Below, piece after piece: positions 25,978 to 34,786 of a stretch of 42,183 nt of DNA. The DNA comes from an uncultured Microscilla sp. (GTDB lineage: Bacteria > Bacteroidota > Bacteroidia > Cytophagales > Microscillaceae), in the NCBI RefSeq assembly GCF_947493425.1, contig NZ_CANLRP010000060.1:1-42183 (forward strand), read 5' to 3'. The notes below the pieces were generated by a model. It saw nothing but the letters and a program-made list of their open reading frames with translations. It was not told where the DNA came from and did not search any database. Made by a program: the position numbers and the translations under genes. How positions within the stretch are numbered: position 1 is the stretch's first letter; each line of letters opens with the position of its first letter.

Positions 25978-26436
25978 CAATAGTCCACAGCCCCGACAGG
26001 AGCAAGTCCTTAGATGCCGATGCATATCGGTGCTTCAAGTCCTTGGATACCGATGCATATCGGTGCTACACCCTGTTTAACTCCGTTGAGCTCATCACAG
26101 CAAGCTGCCCCGATGAAACGAATCGGGATTTAGAAATACATTCGGTTCACAAGTAACCACACTTTTTTATCACACTGATTTTCAGTTATTTACAAAAAGC
26201 GTAGTTAGAAGTATTTAGTCCGTAGTCCCGACAAGGTTCTAGGTACACCCTGTTCCACAGGTATCTACACTTTTGTATCACGTTGATTTTCAAATACTTA
26301 TAAAAAAGTAGCCAAAAGTCCATAGCGGATTCCAGTAAATGTTTACCCTATTAATCCCTGTAAACCAACCATAGGGAGCTCAACGAAGGTAATCAGTAAT
26401 CAACTTTGACTAAAATCACTGCGGAGTATTGAATAT
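25978..26436. repeat. Diverged noncoding repeat B (right of rarA)
   Basis: Counterpart of 23460-24014 with the blocks in the same order. It contains two 33-bp palindromic units, an extra segment with GAGCTCATCACAGCAAGC at 26088, and the same tail ending GGAGTATTGA. No gene is seen in 25974-26574. Confidence 0.85.
26004..26069. repeat. 33-bp tandem repeat with palindromic core, two units
   Basis: Units at 26004 and 26037 match the units at 23621 and 23654 almost base for base (core CGATGCATATCG). Confidence 0.85.
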
Positions 26437-26643
26437 TCTGCAATAATTTCAAATCGACTAAACGCTGCGGACGATTGAATAAGGGAGCGAACAAGAAAGA
26501 ACCGGTATCCTATTTTTTAATTGCTCCCTAACAGCCCCTGTTTTTAACATTGTGTTCAAAACTCTGGGGGCAAAATGGTGGTTTTTAGGCATATTTTTTT
26601 TACCTTGTATATTTTACTTGGTCAATTAGAAAATACACGGTTT

Positions 26644-28575
26644 ATGAGTTTAAAGGGAAGATCGCTTTGCCATAATCATAAGGGTCTAAACCGAGGGTGT
26701 TTGCTGGTGTTATTTTTTATTTTGCACACTGTTTCTACATCAATGGCACAAATGCCTTCTGGTAGTTGGGCGCGTGTAAAAGACCTGTACAAAGGTACAT
26801 TGGTGGTGTATTACCTGGTCAATCAACCTTTTATTTATCAAGATAAAAATACCCAACAATTAACTGGTATAGAGCATGACCTACTCCAAAGTTTTGCCCA
26901 GTACCTGCTCCACCAACACCAAGTATCGCTTACCCTTGACTTTCAGTCTGCCCCTTCTCTTGCCGCACTTTATAACCAAATAAAAAACGCTCCCGTAGAC
27001 CAGGCAGTTTTGGGCGTTTCGTCTTTTTCTATCACTCCACAACGCATACACGAAGTAGGCTTTACTACACCCTATTGCCCCGATATAGAGGTGCTCATTA
27101 GCAATTCGGCGGTACCAGGGGTAAATAATGTAGCTGACTTTCAAGAGGTAATGAGTGATTTTACTGCACTTTATATCGACCAAAGCAGTTTGGAAGAAAA
27201 CCTTGATACCATCAAAAAACTCATCAAAGGACTTAAAACCGAAGCAGTACCCAGTTCTGACAATATACTACAACGGATAAGCACAGAGATAGACAAGTTT
27301 GGTTATATAGAACTGCCAAAGTATTTGCAGGGACTAAAGCAAGGACTCAAGATCAAGCGTCAGGGCGTATTTAGGGTAGATAGAGAAGGTTACACGATGA
27401 TTTTCCCTAAAGGCAGTGATTGGGTAACCCCACTGAATGACTACCTTAAAAGCGATGTATTTAAACAAAAGCTCCCTGTTTTGCTGGAAAAACATTTGGG
27501 CAAAGATGTTCAGGAACTGTTGATTAAAGCAAAAACTAAAGTGAGTACGGAGAACAACTCAGGGATATTGAGAGTGGAGAAAAGGTTAAAAACGTTGGAA
27601 CTTCAAAAAAAGGAAATTGAACATAAACGAGATCGTTTGTATATCAAAATTTTTATTACAGGTCTGGGGTTCGCCGCTATCATTATGGTGCTGTTGTTTA
27701 GAAACAATTGGCAAAAACAAAAAATCAACAGTTTGCTGCAACAACAGAAGAAAGAGATTGAAAAACAGAAAAATGATTTGGCCGAAAAAAACGAACAAAT
27801 ACTTCAGCAAAAAGAGGAAATTTCGCAACAGCGCGACGATGTAATTGCCAAAAATGTAGAGATAGAACAGCGGCGTGAAGAACTCAATAAGTTGAATCAA
27901 GTAAAAGACCGGCTTTTTTCTATAGTTTCACACGATTTGCGTAGCCCATTGAATAGTCTCAAGGGTACCCTGGCTTTGATGGAAATGGGGGCATTGGCAA
28001 AAGACGAAATGCAATATTTTACCGGAGAACTCAACAAAGAGCTTTCTTATGTTTTGGAGTTGTTGGAAAATTTGCTCAAATGGGCAAAAGCTCAAATGGA
28101 AGGGATTGAACCTCATTTCGAAAAAATTGACATGCAGGCATTGGTCAAAAGCAATATAGGTTTGCTACAACCCATTGCTGATAAAAAGCACGTTGCCCTC
28201 ATAAACCAGGTAGCGGCTGAAGCTACTGCCTGGGGCGACGAAGAAATGATAAAACTAGTGGTGAGGAACTTGCTTAGTAATGCCATTAAGTTTACTAAAG
28301 AATCGGGTACAATCGAGGTAACCACAAAAACAGTAGAAAACATGCTTGAAGTAGCCATTGCAGACAGTGGGGTGGGCATCAGTGCTCAACAACAAGCACA
28401 ATTGTTCAATACAGATACTCACTTTAGCACCCAAGGCACCAACCGCGAAAAGGGTACAGGCCTGGGCTTGTTGATATGCAAAGAGTTTATAGAAAAAAAC
28501 AATGGGCATATTTGGGTAGAAAGTCAACCCGACAAGGGGAGTACGTTTAGGTTTACCCTGCCACAAAAAAACTAA
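26644..28575 (+). CDS. Membrane sensor histidine kinase with substrate-binding-protein-type sensor domain
   Basis: The product is 643 residues from ATG 26644, or 666 from ATG 26575. The later start gives the better signal sequence (GCLLVLFFILHTVSTSMAQ). A periplasmic family-3 solute-binding-like domain follows (LVVYYLVNQPFIYQDKNTQ, GIEHDLLQSFAQYLL, VLGVSSFSITPQRIHEVGFT), then one membrane helix (IFITGLGFAAIIMVLLF) and a Gln/Lys-rich coiled coil. The kinase core has the H box VSHDLRSPL (His about 430), N box RNLLSNAIKF, G1 ADSGVGIS and G2 KGTGLGLLICKEF. It should sense a small ligand and phosphorylate a response regulator. No regulator gene is adjacent, so it is an orphan; the TPR-SpoIIE protein follows in the same direction. 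Confidence 0.92.
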   Translation: MSLKGRSLCHNHKGLNRGCLLVLFFILHTVSTSMAQMPSGSWARVKDLYKGTLVVYYLVNQPFIYQDKNTQQLTGIEHDLLQSFAQYLLHQHQVSLTLDFQSAPSLAALYNQIKNAPVDQAVLGVSSFSITPQRIHEVGFTTPYCPDIEVLISNSAVPGVNNVADFQEVMSDFTALYIDQSSLEENLDTIKKLIKGLKTEAVPSSDNILQRISTEIDKFGYIELPKYLQGLKQGLKIKRQGVFRVDREGYTMIFPKGSDWVTPLNDYLKSDVFKQKLPVLLEKHLGKDVQELLIKAKTKVSTENNSGILRVEKRLKTLELQKKEIEHKRDRLYIKIFITGLGFAAIIMVLLFRNNWQKQKINSLLQQQKKEIEKQKNDLAEKNEQILQQKEEISQQRDDVIAKNVEIEQRREELNKLNQVKDRLFSIVSHDLRSPLNSLKGTLALMEMGALAKDEMQYFTGELNKELSYVLELLENLLKWAKAQMEGIEPHFEKIDMQALVKSNIGLLQPIADKKHVALINQVAAEATAWGDEEMIKLVVRNLLSNAIKFTKESGTIEVTTKTVENMLEVAIADSGVGISAQQQAQLFNTDTHFSTQGTNREKGTGLGLLICKEFIEKNNGHIWVESQPDKGSTFRFTLPQKN

Positions 28576-28581
28576 AAAAAC

Positions 28582-28675
28582 TATACTAGGATTAAAGTGA
28601 TTTTAGGATTGATTAATGTTGGTATTCAGACAATTAGTCAAAATCCATCCTCAAAACCATTTTTGTTTAAGTATA
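28582..28675. repeat. Dispersed palindromic repeat, short copy (94 bp)
   Basis: Same element as 9199-9343 without its 51-bp insertion. It starts six bases after the kinase stop and lies 35 bases before the next start. The inverted ends (TATACT ... AGTATA) can fold the RNA and may act as a terminator or processing site. Confidence 0.75.
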
Positions 28676-28710
28676 CCCTATGATACAACAAGCACTGGCT
28701 TTTCATCCGT

Positions 28711-30933
28711 ATGCCGGCAACTCTACAACTCATTAAAAATACCTATTGCATAGTGTTGAGATATTTTATACCATTACATACCATCATTATTTGTTTGTGC
28801 CTAAGCACGGTGGTTCAGGCACAAACCCTTCGGATCACCCAACTTAAGAAGCAACTCAGTGCCACTCGTAATAACGACCACGCCCGTACCAATCTACTTA
28901 TTGCCCTATCGCGGGCATACCTGCGCACCTCCCCTGCCAATGCACGGCAATATGCCGAACGTGCCTTTAACACTGCCAAACGTGCCAGCTTTGCTCAAGG
29001 AGTAGGGCGTGCGCTTAATCAAATGGGCCTGGTGTCTTTTCAGGTAGATGACTACGCCAAGGCGGTTAGTTATTTTTTGAAAGCATTGAATATCAATGAG
29101 CAATTGGGCTATAAAAATGGCATTGCCGATACTTATGGTTACCTGGCGCGGGTATATGCCCAACAACGCAGCTATGAACAGGCCATTGGGTATCATTTTA
29201 AAGCATTGAAGCTCAGGACTGCCCTCAAAGACCCTGCAGGCGCCGCCAGCACTTACAACAATTTGGGGCTGCTGCACAACCAGCTTAAGAAATATAACAA
29301 AGCCATTGATTTTTATACCCAATCGCTGCTTATTCAGCAAAAGCTGGACAACCAACAAGGCATGGCCATTACTTACAACAACATTGGCGAACTCTATAAC
29401 CAACAACGCAACTACCCAAATGCTTTGTACTATTTTATAAAATCGCTGCAAATAAAAAAGCGGTTGAAAAACCTGCCCGGTGAGGCGGTAACCTTGAGCA
29501 ATATTGGCAATATTTATTACCAAACAGGGCAGTATTCGCTGGCGGTCAATTCATTGCTCAAAGCACTCCAGATAAGGCAGCAGCTCAATGACAACCGACG
29601 CATTGCCAGTACTTGCAACAACCTGGGCAGGGTACTGGCCCAACAACAACGTTACAACACTGCCATTCAGTACTATACCCAAGCATTACAGCTTGCCAAA
29701 ACAATCAAAGCCCATACGATGGTAGCCAATGCCTACGAGGGGCTTGCCATTACCTACCATCGTATGGGTGAGCACGACCAGGCTTTTTCCCATCACCGCA
29801 AGTTTGCCCAAATGAAGGATGTCATTTTCGACGAGCAAACCAGCAAACGTATCAGTCGATTGCAGGCACGTTATGACGCCCAAAAAAAACTAGACAAGTT
29901 GGCATTGCTCAACAAAGAAAACCAGCTTAAGCAAGACGAAATAGCCAAACAACGCTTATTACGTAATTCGTTTATTGGTATTTCGTTTTTGGTCATTGTG
30001 TTGGCTTTTGTCTTATACCGCAACAACCATAAAGAAAGAACATCGGGTGAGGTGTTTGCCCATAAAACCAAAGAAATAGAACGCAAAAACCAAGAGATCG
30101 CGTTGAAAAACCGGGCTTTGCAACGCCACAAAAACCTGATTGAAAATAAGAATAAAAACATTACTGATAGCCTTACTTATGCCCGTCACATTCAATCGGT
30201 CATATTGCCTACCGCTCAGGAAATTGGCAGTTTTTTGCCTCATCACTTTATTTTTTATAAACCCCGTGACATTGTCAGTGGCGATTTTTATTACTTTGCC
30301 TTGGTCAGGCATAAATACGTATTGGCAGTAGTAGACTGTACCGGACACGGGGTACCAGGGGCGTTTATGAGTCTGATTGGTAATAACCTGCTCAACCAGG
30401 TGGTAAAAGAGCAAAGAGAAACCGAACCAGGTAAAATACTGGATAAAATGCACGCTGGGGTGATTAATATATTGAAACAGAAAACTACTGATAACCATGA
30501 TGGTATGGATGCAGCGGTATGTGTGATAGACCCGGCACTTAAAATTCTGGAGTTCGCCGGAGCCAACAGCCCTTTGCTACTGGTGCAACACCAACAAATG
30601 CAAGTAATAAAGCCTGATCGCCAGGGAGTTGGAGGTATATTTTCAGATGAAGAAGCCCAATTTACTACCCATATTATTGAGGCAAACACGCCTACCACTT
30701 TCTATATGTACTCAGATGGATACCAGGATCAGTTTGGGGGTAAAAACAATAAAAAATTTATGCGGCAAAATTTGCGTAAGCTATTGCTTGACAACCATCA
30801 CTTGCCCATGGCTGAACAACAGCAATTGCTGGAAAATACTATACACCAATGGATGGCTTACCTGCCCAATGATGAAGACGCCATTCAGCAAATGGACGAT
30901 ATGCTGGTGCTGGGGGTAAAACTGAATTTTTAA
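28711..30933 (+). CDS. TPR-repeat membrane protein with SpoIIE/PP2C phosphatase domain
   Basis: A 740-residue signalling protein. It has a signal peptide ending near VVQAQ, then about seven tetratricopeptide repeats (about 50-370; for example GIADTYGYLARVYAQQRSYEQ, YNNLGLLHNQLKKYNKAIDFY), a membrane helix (FIGISFLVIVLAFVLYR, about 420-437) and a coiled coil. The cytoplasmic SpoIIE-type Ser/Thr phosphatase (about 485-740) has the metal-binding motifs PRDIVSGDFYYF, VVDCTGHGVPGAFMS, DGMDAAVCVID and MYSDGYQDQFGG. Such proteins dephosphorylate anti-sigma-factor antagonists or other phosphoproteins. A possible pairing with the upstream kinase is inferred from order only. Confidence 0.92.
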   Translation: MPATLQLIKNTYCIVLRYFIPLHTIIICLCLSTVVQAQTLRITQLKKQLSATRNNDHARTNLLIALSRAYLRTSPANARQYAERAFNTAKRASFAQGVGRALNQMGLVSFQVDDYAKAVSYFLKALNINEQLGYKNGIADTYGYLARVYAQQRSYEQAIGYHFKALKLRTALKDPAGAASTYNNLGLLHNQLKKYNKAIDFYTQSLLIQQKLDNQQGMAITYNNIGELYNQQRNYPNALYYFIKSLQIKKRLKNLPGEAVTLSNIGNIYYQTGQYSLAVNSLLKALQIRQQLNDNRRIASTCNNLGRVLAQQQRYNTAIQYYTQALQLAKTIKAHTMVANAYEGLAITYHRMGEHDQAFSHHRKFAQMKDVIFDEQTSKRISRLQARYDAQKKLDKLALLNKENQLKQDEIAKQRLLRNSFIGISFLVIVLAFVLYRNNHKERTSGEVFAHKTKEIERKNQEIALKNRALQRHKNLIENKNKNITDSLTYARHIQSVILPTAQEIGSFLPHHFIFYKPRDIVSGDFYYFALVRHKYVLAVVDCTGHGVPGAFMSLIGNNLLNQVVKEQRETEPGKILDKMHAGVINILKQKTTDNHDGMDAAVCVIDPALKILEFAGANSPLLLVQHQQMQVIKPDRQGVGGIFSDEEAQFTTHIIEANTPTTFYMYSDGYQDQFGGKNNKKFMRQNLRKLLLDNHHLPMAEQQQLLENTIHQWMAYLPNDEDAIQQMDDMLVLGVKLNF

Positions 30934-31108
30934 AAAATTGCTACAATACTTTAGGCATCAGCAAGTCGCTTAAGCTGGCAATGATTCTTTTTTTGAAGTC
31001 AAATTCTTGCTTGCGTTGCACCCACCAATATTGCCACCCCATGGCTTGCGCACCTTGTATGTCAGCTCGGGCACTGTCCCCTATCATAGTGACTTCATCG
31101 CCAGGCTG

Positions 31109-31276
31109 CTAGTGCTCTGGGTACTAAATTTCTTTCACACCTTTCGGCTTCTTTTGCCTGCTGACTTCACCTAAAAAAACTCACGTAGCTTAGGCTATGC
31201 TCGTTTTTTGGAGGTTTGACAGCCACCAAAATAAACTCGAAATAATGTATAAACTACTTAGTTCCCAAAGCACTAG
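31109..31276. mobile_element. Small inverted-repeat element (MITE-like) inside the HAD gene, element 1
   Basis: About 166 bp with ends TAGTGCTCTGGGTACTAA (31110-) and, inverted, TAGTGCTTTGGGAACTAA (-31275), 16 of 18 matching. The outer bases are CTAG at both sides, so the target duplication is TA or CTAG, as for IS630-type or IS5-type transposases. It contains an inner hairpin near 31170-31200. No coding capacity, so it must have been moved by a transposase encoded elsewhere. Confidence 0.8.
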
Positions 31277-31674
31277 GGAATCAAATCAAAAATAGCTTGT
31301 TCGGGTTTTACAAAGCCTACCTCACAAGAAAAAATTGCTTGCTCGAAAAATCTGTCTAACTTTAACTCCTGATAGGGTTTTATATAAGGTGTAGCAAGGT
31401 TAGAGATCAGGTAGAGGGTGTAAGATGGGCGTAGTTTGGTAAGCACTTCGATGGTTTCGGGAAACAACCTAATCGAATTGAGTTCTTGCTGTAGTGCTGC
31501 GTCTATAGCTTTGTGGTCAATGTTTAGTTGATCTTTATACATCGCCCAAAGCGTTTCTAACGGTTGGGTCAGTGCCTTTCGGCGAAACTGTTGGGCAGTC
31601 ACTCCCGCCTCTTGTCTATAAAGCTGCATCAATGGATTAAAAGGCTCAGTAATTTCTATCAACGTATTGTATAA

Positions 31675-31831
31675 GGAATGGTACCAAAATAAATTTACAT
31701 TCTTAATCTCATCTTTTGAGGCTATACTTTGTTAAAAAATAGCCGAATAGCGCTGCTATTAGCCAATTTTTTGCCGCGTCTAGCAACAAAATATTTTATT
31801 AAACTATAGAAATTTATTTTTACACCATTCC
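31675..31831. mobile_element. Small inverted-repeat element (MITE-like) at HAD motif I, element 2
   Basis: 157 bp with ends GGAATGGTACCAAAATAAAT and, inverted, GGAATGGTGTAAAAATAAAT (about 19 of 22 bases match over the full end). It is flanked by a direct TAA on both sides (31672-31674 and 31832-31834). Removing it joins VFDL to YNTL in frame. The ends differ from element 1, so it is a separate family. A 3-bp T-N-A duplication is known for some IS5-group elements. Confidence 0.85.
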
Positions 31832-32020
31832 TAAGTCAAAAACCAGTATTTTTTGCATACGAATAGTTACAAACAGGTTTACTGTAATTCATTGAACTAC
31901 ACAACAATGTTTTTCAAAAAACCTCTTTTTCGAAAATGGTAAAGCCGTAAAGAATCCCTATATTGACTTGCCTTCAAAGCTACATGTGACTTCAATAATA
32001 ACATTAATCTATTAAACCAA

Positions 32021-32368
32021 ATGAAAAAAGTTTTACTTTTCGCCTTTATTTCTTTGTTTTTTTGCGGTTTTGCTCAGGCACAATTAACAAAAACAGAAGT
32101 AGAAGCATATATGAAACCCCTTAACCTTCAACAAGTGAAGACAATATACCTTACTTACAACACCAACCAAAAGATGGTATCAAATGCATGGTCAGATAAT
32201 GGATATGAATATCCCACGGTCGCTTCTCTTCAAATCAAATACACCGCAAACGCTATGCTTTTGACCGTAAACCAAAGGGCATATTTGATTCCTTATAAAG
32301 CAATTAAACTTTTGCGTTACCGCAAAAAAAACCAAGGAATGGAACTCATAGTGATGCTTTTTGACTAA
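32021..32368 (+). CDS. Small exported protein of unknown function
   Basis: A 115-residue protein with a clear signal peptide (MKKVLLFAFISLFFCGFAQA, cleaved before QLTK). The mature 95 residues contain a helix (TEVEAYMKPL) and several short strands (YPTVASLQIKY, ANAMLLTV, GMELIVMLF); no motif is recognised. It is probably periplasmic or secreted. It is a single gene ending at a strong shared terminator. The upstream 31859-32020 has no gene. Confidence 0.75.
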   Translation: MKKVLLFAFISLFFCGFAQAQLTKTEVEAYMKPLNLQQVKTIYLTYNTNQKMVSNAWSDNGYEYPTVASLQIKYTANAMLLTVNQRAYLIPYKAIKLLRYRKKNQGMELIVMLFD

Positions 32369-32391
32369 AAACAAACAACGTTTACCATTCA

Positions 32392-32435
32392 CCACAAAGC
32401 CACCCCTCACAGTCAAAGCAGGGGTGGTTTTGTGG
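32392..32435. terminator. Bidirectional terminator between convergent genes
   Basis: A 16-bp stem, CCACAAAGCCACCCCT (32392-32407) with AGGGGTGGTTTTGTGG (32420-32435), one G-U. T-rich sequence follows on the plus side and an A-rich tract precedes it for the minus side. It serves the gene ending at 32368 and probably also the one ending at 32456. Confidence 0.9.
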
Positions 32436-32455
32436 TTGTTAATTTTTGACAAATA

Positions 32456-33883
32456 TCAACGCTTCCAGGTTTCGGTAGTGGTTTTGCCGTCTACATCTTT
32501 AAATATAAAAGTATAAGTACCGCTGGTGTCCCAACTATAGTCTACCGAGCCCGCCACCCCACCAATGGTATAACTCAACACATACCCATTCTTGGCGGTT
32601 TTTTCTATTACTGAGGTAATCACCAAATTATCGCCATTGATGGCGTGTGGGTCACCCTGACGGATAGGAATAGCACTTGGTTGAGGTGAAATTTGGTTTT
32701 GAGGCGCAGTGCCTTCCAAGGTTACCTCACCACGCATTGCCGACATTACATAAGGGTAAGTGGTAGTGCCATGGTAATGGTATACATTATCACTGCCCAA
32801 GTGCCCTTGGTACTCGTCTAGTGTGGCCATAGTAGATCCATCGGGCTCTTTTGAGCCATATATAGCAAAACCATCAAAAGCATAGGCAATGGGTTGGGTA
32901 CCAGAGGTGGCTTCGAGATGCAGCGGTGCGGTATGGTAATGATAATCGTCGGCACGGCCAGAGTGTCCGCCAAAAGCATCGAGTTCGCCTATTTCGTTAG
33001 ACACCAAACCAGAAGCATTCAAGGGGTTAAAAATAGGAATGCCATTAGCAGCTATAGCCACGGCTCCCCGTTGAAAGTTGTCTTTTAAACTTATCGGACT
33101 TTCGGCATATTTGGCGCTCAAAGGAATAGACCATTTTGCATCATCTTTCAATACTTGTGGAGTAGGCACCTGGGCAATCCAGGCGGTGATTCCTTTCATC
33201 ATTTCGTGCTCAGGAATCTGATCGGAGCTCACGTATACATAATTGGCATCGGCGCTGGTAGTTACTTTGGTATAAGGCGCAAAAGCCGCTTGAACAGTGG
33301 CTGCGGTGGTAGTAAAACTCAATAGCTCCTGAGTGGTCACTTCCTCGCTTTTTTTGCACGCTCCCAACAACACAAGAAACAATACCAAGCTTACTCCAGT
33401 AGCTGCTTTGCGCAAACGCTCTGCCCGAATGTACTGGTAGGCTACCGCACCCAATGCTGCCGCCAACAAAGCAAGCAAGCCGTACAATATGGCTACCCGA
33501 TAGGCATAAAAAAACGAGGTGATGCCTGCATTTTTTTTCTGAGTTTTCTTTTGGCTGGCTTTCTTTTCTAGGGTCTTTTGTAGCAGTTTTTGGTTCAACC
33601 TCCTTGTTTTTGCCTGCCTTGCCAACACAAATGCCACGTCTGATGTAGAGAACTCGTTGAGCGGCTTGGTAACAATGTTTCCATTGGTTTGTTCTATCCA
33701 CACCTGGTTATTCTTACATAGCACAAACCAACCTTTTACTGCTTGGTGGTCTTTGAAGCGCCACTCACGTAGGGTCTTTTTTGTCTTGTGGCTATGGTAG
33801 CCTCCATGGGCTTGTACTACAGTTGGGCTTGCCATCAGACAAACCAACCATAGCATATAAGTAAACATTTTTTGTGCTTTCAT
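32456..33883 (-). CDS. YHYH-domain protein fused to an N-terminal SHD1-like membrane part
   Basis: A 475-residue protein. It has a signal peptide ending near VVQA (25), an HGGYHSH motif, and an SHD1-like stretch (LREWRFKDHQAVKGWFVL ... IVTKPLNEFSTSDVAFV, about 36-90). A basic linker leads to a membrane helix (about 125-148). A second hydrophobic segment ends in a lipobox-like LLGACKK with Cys at 176. The C-terminal YHYH domain (about 190-475) shows DDYHYHTAP, AYAFDGFAIYG and NVYHYHGT; the His pairs suggest metal binding. The internal lipobox is exactly what the N-terminus of a separate YHYH lipoprotein would look like, so this is probably a gene fusion. It lies 94 bases downstream of the PEBP-like gene, likely in one operon. 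Confidence 0.85.
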   Translation of the reverse strand: MKAQKMFTYMLWLVCLMASPTVVQAHGGYHSHKTKKTLREWRFKDHQAVKGWFVLCKNNQVWIEQTNGNIVTKPLNEFSTSDVAFVLARQAKTRRLNQKLLQKTLEKKASQKKTQKKNAGITSFFYAYRVAILYGLLALLAAALGAVAYQYIRAERLRKAATGVSLVLFLVLLGACKKSEEVTTQELLSFTTTAATVQAAFAPYTKVTTSADANYVYVSSDQIPEHEMMKGITAWIAQVPTPQVLKDDAKWSIPLSAKYAESPISLKDNFQRGAVAIAANGIPIFNPLNASGLVSNEIGELDAFGGHSGRADDYHYHTAPLHLEATSGTQPIAYAFDGFAIYGSKEPDGSTMATLDEYQGHLGSDNVYHYHGTTTYPYVMSAMRGEVTLEGTAPQNQISPQPSAIPIRQGDPHAINGDNLVITSVIEKTAKNGYVLSYTIGGVAGSVDYSWDTSGTYTFIFKDVDGKTTTETWKR

Positions 33884-33977
33884 TTTTTTATTTTTTTGGT
33901 AAAGAAGTATCCACTACAAGTAACAGGAGTTCACTCATTGAACTCTCTAGCCCAAGCCAGGCAACTTTGCCATTTGG

Positions 33978-34559
33978 CTATTTAGTGTAAGTAATGGTTT
34001 TGGTGGTGGTGCCCAAGGTAATGTCTTTGATGGCGGTTTCGAGTTCAGCTTTGGTAACTTTACTACTACTAATGGTAGGGCAAGCAGACAAGGCATGTAC
34101 AGTCAAGATATACTCTTTGGTGCCTGTTCCTTGTGAACAAGGAGGTGTATAGGCAGCTTGCTCGTTTACAGTATTTACTCCCCAACTTCCTATACTGGTT
34201 TCGCCACTGGCTAGACTTGTGGTGGCAACGGGAATGTTATACACCACCATGTACACATGCTCGTCGCCTGGACCAGGTATGTGGTGCATAGTAATGGCAT
34301 AACAAGCTGTACCTTCAGGGGCATTTGCCCAGCTCAATTGTGGTGAAGTACCTGCTCCATCGCAAGTATGGTCTACCGACAAGGCTCCATCAGTGCTCAC
34401 TGAGCCGCTGGTAAGGGTAAAGTCGGTGGTAGTAGTGGTGGTAGGCGTCACATCATCTTCTTTTTTCTTACAGCTGGTGGTCGTAAAAATAAATAACACA
34501 AGCACCATCACTAATAGACGGGTATTGGAACTGTTCTTCGTTTTGTAGGGGTAAAACAT
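33978..34559 (-). CDS. YbhB/YbcL family (PEBP, Raf kinase inhibitor-like) lipoprotein
   Basis: A 193-residue lipoprotein from ATG 34559, preferred to an upstream TTG at 34589. Lipobox TTSC (Cys 30), then KKKEDD and a Thr-rich linker. The PEBP fold signature is clear: CDGAGTSPQLSWANAPEGT, HHIPGPGDEHVYMVVYNIP, and AYTPPCSQGTGTKEYILTV. PEBP proteins bind small anionic ligands such as phosphate groups; bacterial functions are poorly known. It is transcribed ahead of the YHYH gene and divergently from the lipoprotein at 34787. Confidence 0.9.
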   Translation of the reverse strand: MFYPYKTKNSSNTRLLVMVLVLFIFTTTSCKKKEDDVTPTTTTTTDFTLTSGSVSTDGALSVDHTCDGAGTSPQLSWANAPEGTACYAITMHHIPGPGDEHVYMVVYNIPVATTSLASGETSIGSWGVNTVNEQAAYTPPCSQGTGTKEYILTVHALSACPTISSSKVTKAELETAIKDITLGTTTKTITYTK

Positions 34560-34786
34560 AGAATTTATTAAGTAAAAACTGTGATACAATCATTTTGCAG
34601 CAACATCAAAACTTTCTTTTAATAACGGTGCTGTTCACTTACATAAAGTATGGCATTCATACGATGTACTATGTTTTTACTGAAAAAATATTTTGATAAT
34701 AAACTCAGTACAAAATCACTAGGCAAGCTTTGTTTTAGGTATAAAAGCGGATAAAATATTAGATTTTCACCTTAAAACACTGATAA

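Larger units (their letters stand above)
30941..31858 (-). pseudogene. HAD-superfamily (haloacid dehalogenase type) hydrolase gene split by two small elements
   Basis: On the minus strand the gene starts at ATG 31858 with MQKILVFDL, is interrupted at 31834-31675, and resumes with YNTLIEITEPF. It runs through YLISNLATPYI and GFVKPEQAIFDLIP to 31276, is interrupted again, and finishes with QPGDEVTMIGDSARADIQG to the stop at 30941. Removing both elements with one copy of each target duplication gives exactly 198 codons with HAD motif I (FDLYNTL), motif II (SN), motif III (K of VKPE) and motif IV (GDS..AD). The Tyr in D-x-Y-x-T is as in haloacid dehalogenases. One TAG remains at the second junction, so at least one more change occurred or the target is not exactly as inferred. 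The gene is dead in this form. Confidence 0.9.

Noticed and set aside
23621..26069. CRISPR-like array from the 33-bp units
   Set aside because: Units are directly adjacent or 7 bases apart, with no unique spacers and no cas genes.
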